Positions 32,701 through 40,867 of a DNA stretch of 44,038 bases are shown piece by piece. The stretch is from positions 10,229 to 54,266 of the forward strand of contig BFEA01001105.1 of the NCBI GenBank assembly GCA_003427395.1, given 5' to 3'. Below the pieces are notes generated by a model. That model ran no database searches and had not been told where the DNA came from. It saw only the letters and a program-made list of their open reading frames with translations. How positions within the stretch are numbered: position 1 is the first letter of the stretch; each line of letters opens with the position of its first letter. A program made the position numbers and the translations under genes. The stretch is from Chara braunii. Lineage: Eukaryota; Streptophyta; Charophyceae; Charales; Characeae.

Positions 32701-33059
32701 TCGATGGAGAACGAGGTTGCCGTCGGCTGCAGGTCGCCATCAGGCAGAAAACGGTGGCCTAGTTGCACACTGTGGTCGATGTAGTACTAGGTTCTCGCCC
32801 TCATCTGCCACGTGGGCTGCATGGCGTTGTTCGAGGCTGGACAAGAATATCGTTCCGCGTCACCAACATAGTAGCGCTGCTATGTCAGTGACGCGGCACG
32901 ATGTTCTTGTCCAGCCTCGAACAGCGCCCTGCGGCCCACGTGGCAGATGAGGGCGAGAACCCAGTTGCATCGACCACAGTGTGCAACCACTCCACCGCTT
33001 TCCGCTTGGTGGTGACCTGCAATCGACGGCAACCTCGTTCTCCATCGGCGTCGCAACAC
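32688..33059. repeat. Foldback P3, about 185-bp arms
   Basis: The left arm opens GTGTTGCGATGTCGATGG, and AGAACGAGGTTGCCGTCG follows. The right arm closes with the reverse complement, ending CGTCGCAACAC. Matching internal blocks are GTTGCACACTGTGGTCGATG, CTCATCTGCCACGTGGGC, TGTTCGAGGCTGGACAAGAA and a centre ACATAG..AGCGCT..CTATGT near 32,875. Its left end overlaps the right arm of P2, so the two are chained. Confidence 0.88.
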
Positions 33060-33720
33060 AGCAGCGCAGGGCGTTGGCACGTTCTGCGCTCATGCTCGCC
33101 CGATCATGCCACCATGGGACTGCTCGATAACATGCAGCACTAGCCTCCCGTCGACAGCACGGGACTGGTCGACAACAACTTCTTCCTCGAGGAAGAAGTG
33201 TGCGTTGTCTCAGACTGGCGGCGCGTGTCACGCAGCAGTGGATTTTTTTATCTTTCCGTGGCAGGCGATCTGTCTCACTCGATGTGGCACACCTCCACGT
33301 CACCCACGGTCGCGTGCGCGATCAGCTCTCCACACCACAAACAAGGAGCTAGACTGCGAGCGACAGACAGGGACATTATTGAAGAACAAACGGTGGGGCC
33401 GACAAGAAAATGGAGAAAGGAGTGGATGGGCAGGGAAACACGACATGCAGACTGGCGACGACCCGCAGCATTTCGATAATGTCATGACGCGCGAAAAGTC
33501 TCATTACGACGCACGCGACCATCGGACGACGACGCGCAAAGCGGGACGGTCTCCAGTCGACGGCGCACCTGGGAGGTCGATCGAGGAGGACGACGACGGC
33601 GCAGCACAGCTTGGGGCGAATGACGACGATGGCGCAGCAAGGGCCGAAAGACGATGAGGGCGCAACTTGGGGCGCACGACGACGATGGTGCAGCGCAGCG
33701 GAGCTGTCGTCGAACACGAT
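33060..33720. other. GC-rich region with a perfect 20-bp palindrome and a diverged ACGACGA-rich repeat
   Basis: CTTCTTCCTCGAGGAAGAAG near 33,180 is a perfect 20-bp palindrome. At about 33,586-33,705 diverged copies of a unit with GACGACGATGG(C/T)GCAGC and CTTGGGGCG occur. Open frames here, on both strands, are Arg/Asp/Ala-rich and look like products of high GC, not genes. Confidence 0.5.
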
Positions 33721-35300
33721 GGATTCCGGGGAAGGAGAGGCTGAACTGGGAGGGCCACTTTCGTGGAATCCTTAGCGCGGCTCTGCAGTGTGACGTTCAT
33801 CCTCCCGGTAGCCTCCCACCCCGCTGACAGGTCTCACGTTCACCCCACAGGCCCTTTTTGCTGGCGAGAAACGGCCGTGCGATGCTCAAATCGGACTGCC
33901 AAGCCAGGGCTTGCCACTCATTTCGTTTGGCGTTTGTGAGAACGGTCCTCCTGCCCTTCAGCGCAAAGCCCCCCTCCCCCCCTGCCACCCCCTAGTCGCC
34001 CGACAGCCTCCGTAAAGGCCCGTGAGCGATTGTCAGCAACGACCCTCAACCGTGCCGTGTCGCATGCAGGCCTTTTGCGCCGACGGACCGTGGGCGTCGA
34101 TCGGGCTAATCGGACGGCTCGCGGACTCCCGCGCTTTTTCCCTTCGGCCCAATGGCTCTAAATTTCCGCCCCCCACCCGGGCCCGGAATTTGGATTTCGA
34201 AAGAGGCCTTCCGTTCCGCGCGGAAAGCCCTTCGCGTGTCGAAGGCGTGCGAGTCCATAAAACGAAACTCGCCCCCCAAATGTTCATTTTGCACCATCGC
34301 ATGTCATGGGGAGATGCAGTCGGAGTAACCACTCGAGCTCCCTCTCTCGTCAACACTGTCACCCGTGAACCGCAGTGATTGACGTCATCTCAATCTCCAG
34401 CGCTGTGCCACATCGTCCAACGTGCGCAGAGCTCGATTACCGCAGGCGACCACATGCAACACGCACGGCGAGTGAAGCCATCACGATCCTCAGCGCTACG
34501 CCGCATCCTCTGTTGTCTGAACGGAGCTGGAAATACCACGCGGACTTGCATAGCTAAGCACCCCCCACCTCGCGTTGTCTTTCGTGCCAATCAGTGACTT
34601 GTCGACGGGCTTGTTTCCCATGCGCGCCGCTCGCTCAACGCAAACCATCCGCCGCCACACCACGAAGTCGCGACGCTTTCACTGCGATCTCTGCAGTTTT
34701 AGGTTAGGTGCGAAGGATCCATTCTCTACATAACATCTTCATCGCGGTGAGTACCTGTCAAAAGGGTGACTGATGGAATGGGACGTTCCTTTTCCACGCG
34801 GATTTGCCAGAGTGATGCCATGTGCGAGAGTGATCCCATGTGTGTGCGTACGTGTGATTGTGCACGTTCGAGCGAGCCTCTGCGTTCACTCGTGCCCCGC
34901 TGTGCGCGCCATGTATGTTTGTGGCGACGAGCGTTGTTCGCATGCGTTTTGTTTGCTTCATGTGTTTCTCTGTCTCCTTCATTGCTTCGTGTATTGCCCT
35001 GCTGTGCGCGCTATGTATGTTTGTATTGCTTTCACGTGCACCGTCATATGTAGATGTGCGGAGAAAGTTTGGAACCCAGGCCGTTCCTCCAACGAGTCCC
35101 ATCCTCACCAGGGACTCAATGATGAAATCAACCACTCAAGAAACGAATGACTAAATCGGTTCATTGGACGAGCCACCCTTCCATGGAAAGCGCATGTGCG
35201 ATGCCTAAAGCAAGGTATGCAAGTGAATCTTCGATTAGTCGACACGGTTCATAAAAAAGACTTGCAGTACATGAATGGCGCAAGTGAATCTTCGATTAAC
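33721..35300. other. Region without a supported gene; short direct repeats
   Basis: No recognisable coding sequence. CTGTGCGCGC(C/T)ATGTATGTTTGT is duplicated at about 34,900 and 34,997. CAAGTGAATCTTCGATTA occurs at about 35,220 and 35,281, and GATTCGATTAACGAATTG again at about 35,422, just where the next foldback begins. Confidence 0.4.
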
Positions 35301-35305
35301 GAATT

Positions 35306-35849
35306 GTCTCTCTCTCCGACACCCCCACGATCCCGGTGAAGATGTTTGTGAAGATCCGGATGTGTGGGTAGACGAGTGATTGCGTCGAATCAGCCTCGCA
35401 TGTCATGCCTAGTGGATTGTGAAGATTCGATTAACGAATTGTCTCTCTCTCCGACACAAGCATTTTGTTCTTTGCTTGTTTGATTATGATCATTGCACTC
35501 GCCAGACCACTGAATGGATTGAACGATTTTTTGCTACTTCGAATGCCGTGCGGTTTTAAAGAGTCGGAATCTTACAAACACACGTATGTGTGTGTTTGTT
35601 AGATTTCGACTCTTTAAGACCACACGCCATTCGTAGTTGCAAACAACCGTTCAATCGATCCTGTGGCCTGGCAAGTAGAATGATCAGAATCAAGCAAGCA
35701 AAGAACAAAATGCTCATGTCGACCAATCCTTGCGTCGGGCATTACATGCACGACTGATCCGACGCAATCATTCCTCTACCCAACGATCCGGATCTTCACA
35801 AACCTCTTCACCCGGTTCACCGCGATCGTGTGGGTGCCGGAGAGAGAGA
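35306..35849. mobile_element. Large foldback element, about 270-bp arms
   Basis: The arms meet near 35,583 at ACACACGTATGTGTGT. Matching blocks outward are TTTAAAGAGTCGGAAT versus CTTTAAGACCACACG, CATTTTGTTCTTTGCTTG versus CAAGCAAAGAACAAAATG, GATTGCGTCGAATCAG, TTTGTGAAGATCCGGAT and TCTCTCTCCG(A/G)CAC at the ends. The left arm carries an extra 40 bp at about 35,416-35,456 that duplicates its own terminus (GATTAACGAATTGTCTCTCT). No coding capacity. A non-autonomous DNA transposon or a collapsed inverted duplication would both fit. Confidence 0.88.
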
Positions 35850-36358
35850 CACCGAGGAAAACACGGATCTTCACAAAGCGACGTCCAAGACATGTTCCCA
35901 TAGCTCTCAAGATGCACCGGGATCACCGGTGTATCCGGGAGAGAGACAGAGAGAAAAACACGGATGTTGGCGAACTTCTACGCTGCCAGGTCTGCTGATA
36001 TACAAGGTTCGTTGTGACCCGACAACCGACATTGGCCATCGGGCCGCATTGAACCTCGGGTTTCAACGAACCTGGAGAGCTAACTCTAGAGCGAATCCGT
36101 TCCCTCATGCCAACATTAGACCGCCTGGTTCTTTCCGTTCCCGTCTGTCTCTGTCGATGTCTCTCAATCTCTTTCCATCTCTTTGTCCGCCTCTCTCTCG
36201 AACTCTCAGCCAATCTCCCAGTCCCACATTCTGTTGAAGTCCGGATCCTGGCGGACTTCGCATTTTGACATATCCCTTCACATGGCTGTGGTTTCGGTGC
36301 TGCTGTTGGATGTACAGCCCTCCGTACTTATCATATCGCGAAATCGGACAGCGGAGGA

Positions 36359-36785
36359 AGTTCGGATTCCGGCGAACTTATGTTGTTGTGCGAATATGCG
36401 GGGCAACCCCAAACCACAGGCACACCAGAGGATATTTGAAAAGGTGTAGTCCGCCGGAATCCGAACTTCAGGAGAGTGTGGGCCTGCGAGTTCGGCAAAC
36501 AGTCGTCTCTCTCTCTCACGCACTCTCGGGAAGTCCGGATCCCGGCGAACTTAAGGTTCCCACAGCGGAAGAAGTTCGGATTCCGACGAACTTCTGTTGT
36601 TGTACGAATACGCAGGGCAACCCCAAACCACAGGCACACCAGAGGATATTTGAAAGGGCGTAGTCCGCCGGAATCCGAACTTCAGGAGAGTGTGGGCCTG
36701 CGAGTTCGGCAGAAAGTCGTCTCTCTCTCTCTCTCGCGCGCACTCTTGGGAAGTCTGGATCCCGACGAACTTCAAGTTCCCACAT
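36359..36785. repeat. 213-bp tandem duplication containing several 22-bp palindromes
   Basis: The block from AAGTTCGGATTCCG at 36,359 repeats from 36,572. Both copies contain CCCCAAACCACAGGCACACC, AGAGGATATTTGAAA, GTAGTCCGCCGGAATCCG, GGAGAGTGTGGGCCTGCGAG and CGTCTCTCTCTC. Each copy thus carries three versions of the 22-bp palindrome in alternating orientation. Divergence is low, so it is a recent duplication. Confidence 0.9.
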
Positions 36786-37710
36786 TCCGCACGATATGTC
36801 TGTGCCTCGCCTGGTGCCCTGTGGATTTGAACAACAACGAAGTCTGTGCACTTCACGTTGTTCCGAAGCGAAATCACCCAACTTCCATGCTCGAATGAGC
36901 TCTTTGAACGTTTGTGGCGTCCGAGACCAAACGTCGCATGTGGCGAGACCGGACGACACGCAAATTGGGGTTGATGGCGGACTTCACCTTCTCGTTGGAC
37001 CTCGTTTGTGGCTGTGGCAGACCTGGTGCCTCCTCGATTTCACAAACCATGCAAGAACGGATCCTGGCAGACTCCTTAATTTCGGATGCCGGCGAACTTC
37101 ATATTTTGGCGTGTTCTTAGTTCCGACTGTGGTTTTTTGTCGCCCCGTGGAGTGCAACAAAAACACAAGATCGCCCGGATCCGCGATTCGTGTTTTCCCC
37201 TGGTGCGACATTCCGAATGGTTCTTCGATTCCGGTCGTCGAACATTGCTGCAACCGGCACCGAACTTGATACCTTGCAAAACCGGACAACAGAACAAGTC
37301 CGGACGGCAGCGGACTACTCAATATCGTCTACTCACCAACGACACTGTGGTTTTCCTGCGGCACAGCGGATTTCACCAAACACGCAAGCACAAAACCTTT
37401 CCCTGTCTCGCACCGTCCACAAGTTGGATCCCGACGAACTTTTGCGTTTCCACATGCCCATCGATCTGACAGTGGACTTCTTTGTGCCCCGTGATTGGAC
37501 CCGATTTGCAGTCGAACGTCCAACGAGTTGTTTTTTCACTGACTCCGTTCAATTAGACTGCAAAGACTGCGCATTTTTCTGTCATCATTTGCTGGGTGTT
37601 CACGAGTTATGGATAGTTCAGCTAAGACGGGCCTCCCCGTTGGATCGCTTGCCAAATTTGTTTACGAGTGCGTGTCATTTCGTGTGTGTGCGTGATGTGT
37701 AGGGTGCATA

Positions 37711-38703
37711 ATGTTGTCGGTACCGTCGACAAGCATGACCATGAGTCCCGAGACCCACATGCGCTTAGCAGAACCGTTCCCTCCTTGTGCGAGATCAGTG
37801 CGGCGTTATAACGGTCATACTTGCATCGACGGAGCAACTGCAAAGGACTTCGAAGAGGACCCATGGATGACCGTCGTCCCGTACACGGACCGACATCTTG
37901 ACGATTGGAGTGATGCCACTTGGAAAGCGATGGAGAGTGGCTGCCCTTGGGCAAGCCATTACAAGTTTGCCAATATGTTAGAATTCGGTGACCTCATCAC
38001 ACTACCTGACGGTGTTCTTGAGCGCAAATTCCTGAACCATGTGCGCAAAACAGTACACTGCATCAGCCGCCATTGCAGTCGCCTCGATTGCGAGTACATC
38101 ACGTCTTCGCCACGAACTTGGGGAAGTTCTCGGAAACAAGAGTTGCTGGACTGCGCTCGTCATTGTTCGTTCTTGGAGCAGTACCCGCTCCGCCGCCCCG
38201 GGATTTGTCCACAAGTTGTGTCATACTGCGGTGTGCAGTTGACTATTGCCGGATGTGATTTCGCCAGAGTGCTATGTGTCTCTACTTCGAACAAAAGCAG
38301 GAAACTCGTCGATGCAATTGTGTATGTTTCACGGAACGAGGTGGCAATCGTGGCAGAAGGGGGAAGGCCGACGTACAGGTTCTCCCCATTGCGGCTCCAC
38401 AGTGCAGATGGGTGGTCAGATTTGATAATAGCAGGCCAGGTCGACGATTTTTCATTGTGGCATGAGATGGAAGAGAAAGTGTCCGACATAAGACACTGTA
38501 TAGGGAAATCCTTAGCACAACCAGGAGGGTTTGTCAGGATGAAATACATGTCCGTGTTGTCGGAGAATGCAACAGTCGAGGGACCGCAGATCCACGTGTA
38601 CGGATCATCAATGAATGCTATGTACGGCTTCGGTTCACGACGTCGTCCGCGGGAAACCCCGTACGTCACTAGATCCGGACGGGTTGTCAGACCTTGTGTT
38701 TGA
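37711..38703 (+). CDS. 330-aa protein, unrecognised family, paralogue of the 26.4-kb ORF
   Basis: An intact frame from an ATG at 37,711 to a TGA. It begins MLSVPSTSMTMSPETHMRL and holds LDDWSDATWKAM, GDLITLPDGV, RKQELLDCARHCSFLEQYPL, CPQVVSYCGVQLTIAGCDFA, RVLCVSTSN, KLVDAIVYVSRNEVAIV, LIIAGQVDDFSLWHEMEE, CIGKSLAQPGGFVRMKYMSV and a C-terminal TRSGRVVRPCV. The last is a basic motif I associate with mobile-element proteins. Order and spacing match the 302-aa ORF. Cys, His and Trp are frequent (for example HCISRHCSRLDCEY), so metal binding is possible but unproven. No DUF7869-type gene lies next to this copy. It stands alone inside the foldback and 22-bp palindrome domain. Codon-level openness suggests it is, or recently was, functional. 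Confidence 0.7.
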   Translation: MLSVPSTSMTMSPETHMRLAEPFPPCARSVRRYNGHTCIDGATAKDFEEDPWMTVVPYTDRHLDDWSDATWKAMESGCPWASHYKFANMLEFGDLITLPDGVLERKFLNHVRKTVHCISRHCSRLDCEYITSSPRTWGSSRKQELLDCARHCSFLEQYPLRRPGICPQVVSYCGVQLTIAGCDFARVLCVSTSNKSRKLVDAIVYVSRNEVAIVAEGGRPTYRFSPLRLHSADGWSDLIIAGQVDDFSLWHEMEEKVSDIRHCIGKSLAQPGGFVRMKYMSVLSENATVEGPQIHVYGSSMNAMYGFGSRRRPRETPYVTRSGRVVRPCV

Positions 38704-40867
38704 AGGAAAAGGAGCGAGAGGTGTGAGAGGCATGTGCGCAGCAGGAAATGGCAGATATGAAGTAGTTCAGATAGTTGTGGGAGGCTGTACTTGCCAGTAG
38801 ACGCTATACCGAGTGTGTTCGTAGCATGCGACGCATGACAGAATGTTTTTTCACAATGAAAACACCGTTGTCTGTTCCGCAATGTGCGGTTCGACGTTTT
38901 CTCTGCATTGTGCGATTTGTCGAAACTCTCCGTGGGGTGTTTAACGTGACGTTAACGACAAAGAAAGGTCAAGCTGCGATGACAAAAGTTAATGTTAAGA
39001 ACGGATGTTATGTTTCTTGTCCATGCAAATATTTGATGACATTTTCACCCGCACGCGCAGACGGGTTTTTAACGTGGGGTGTTTAACGTGACGTTAAACA
39101 AAAGGCGCAGTGGATTTCACCAAACACGCAAGCACAAAACCTGTCTCTCTCTCTATTTCTCTCGCTCGCACCCACCTCAAGTTCGGATCCTGACGAACTT
39201 CGAGTTTTCCACCTGCCCTTTCATCGGACCCGCATTTGCGTCTGACCTTATACGTGTGCATGGATTCGTGCTGCATCGCGGGTTGCGATAACCTCACAAG
39301 TGCGACCTTGAGTTCGGATCCCGGCGAACTTGGCGTTTTCGCCTGTTTATTGAACAAACAGTGCTCTTCCGACCCTCGTGGATTGCAAGAACAGTCCTAG
39401 TCCGCCCAAACCGGGACATCTCATTTTGCGCGAACAGGGTCACAGAACATGCTGGCCCGGCTCGTGCGTTCGAGCTTGGCTGCATCTGGCGCCAAGCTAC
39501 GCACATCACCAAATCCGACAGCAGAAGAAGTTCGGATGGGGTTGAACTTCTCATTTTTAATTGGCCTCTCATGTGAGTGGGGGCTTCCTGGATCGTCGTT
39601 GGATTTAACAACCACATGATTTCGTATCGTGCGTCTCTTTCACCGTCTCTCTTTATCGCACCCTCCTCAAGTTCGGATCCCGGCGAACTTCGCGTTTCCG
39701 GCTATGCGTTGGTCTCTCCTTGTGCATCCTGGCGCGTGGTGGAACGCATAAACCACCCTGCTTCGCCCGCGTCCGGCTTATCGTTTCGCCCGTACGAAGC
39801 AGCCAACTGTGCTCTTGCTTCTTCCCCGTGGATTTTGTAAACCATAAACATACGGATCCTGTCCCTCTATCTCTCCGACTCCCTCTATCACGCACCCTCT
39901 TTTAGTTCAGATCCCGACGAAATTCGCGTGCTCACCAATGCGAATCGGGGTTCCGGAGGCTCTGCCTGTGCGGTGGCCACTGGCCAGGACGCTCTTTCTG
40001 TGCTTCGATCCCGATGGTGTTGTCGCCCGACCACCTTCGAGTTGTGCCAAACAGTCGGTCATTGTCTTTGAGCATTGCCAAAAGCACTCTTAGGGCCCTC
40101 TTGTTGGATCTGGATCTGTTTCGAGCAGAGTTTCGCACTCCACAAACAGAATTCCCCTCCAGTTCCCATAGGTTAACAGTTGTTCGGGCAGTCGTTCGCG
40201 ATGTTGAAACGCAACTGGGGCAAGTGTTGGGGGCTTTGTGATGGGGACCGGGGTTCAGAGAGGCGGAGCATGACGATCTCACGGCGTTGTCTGTCCATGA
40301 TGCTGCCCGACGAATTCATCAAGTTCGCCGGCATCCGAACTTCCCATGAAGGCTGAAAACGGGCCTGAACAAGTGCGGATACCGGCAGACTAGGTGTGCG
40401 CGGACAAGGTGTGAAAAACTGCCGACGATTTTCTCTACTTCGCTCGATTCCGGATTTCGCACAAGCCTGAGCACGACGTGACGAAGTGCGGATGCCGGCG
40501 AACTTGCCGTGTGTTCATGTAGTCGACTGTCACGTTCGTGCGCTATTGGCACATCTTCGGTGTGCGTTCTTGTTAGATCGGCGCTTGTGAACAGCAAAGT
40601 CCAGCAGTCAACATACCGCCTCACAATCAGTGACTACATTTATCATCGCTTGCCGTTATCTGACCCCGCCAATTGCTTGCAAATTTGTTTAGTTCGCCGA
40701 GATCCGAACTTCGTGCAGATGCCTTTTTTCTAAGTTGATTTGGATGTCGATACCGTTCATGTGCTACGGCATGTGGGTCTGTGGAAAACGGACCTCTGTA
40801 CTGGGGTGGGTAATTTATGTTATCCGTGTGTTCGGTTGTTTTTGTATCTTGGACCGATGCAGACACA
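38704..40867. other. Intergenic DNA with palindromes and duplicated blocks
   Basis: No gene supported. GTGGGGTGTTTAACGTGACG, itself containing the palindrome GTTTAACG-TGA-CGTTAAAC in the second copy, occurs at about 38,933 and 39,074. A block GGATTTCACCAAACACGCAA then GCACAAAACCT near 39,112 also occurs near 37,370. Several 22-bp palindromes lie here, each followed by similar CGCGTTTCC-like sequence. Confidence 0.55.

Larger units (their letters stand above)
31025..40711. repeat. Dispersed 22-bp imperfect palindrome, about 25 copies
   Basis: The motif has arms AAGTTCG and CGAACTT around an 8-bp core GATCCCGG (or its complement), with common variants AAGTCCG, AAGTGCGG and CGGACTT. Good copies start near 31,025, 31,738, 31,815, 31,931, 32,009, 36,237, 36,359, 36,448, 36,531, 36,572, 36,661, 36,752, 37,080, 37,422, 39,178, 39,310, 39,531, 39,669, 40,319, 40,480 and 40,690. 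Both orientations occur. Several are embedded in longer foldbacks or in duplicated blocks with CT-rich and CGCACCCTC flanks. I did not notice it outside this third of the window. Confidence 0.85.

Noticed and set aside
34033-34378. Opposed frames of about 110-118 codons in the 34-kb region
   Set aside because: The two strands are open over the same bases, with no domain or repeat support. GC-rich chance openness is sufficient.
31105-34600. Numerous 60-183-codon frames on both strands in the GC-rich palindrome region
   Set aside because: They overlap each other on opposite strands, are low-complexity Arg/Ala/Asp-rich, and coincide with inverted repeats. Mirrored frames are expected there.
38160-38882. 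A 240-codon minus-strand frame antisense to the 330-aa ORF
   Set aside because: It is the antisense shadow of the paralogue-supported plus-strand gene and shows no domain.
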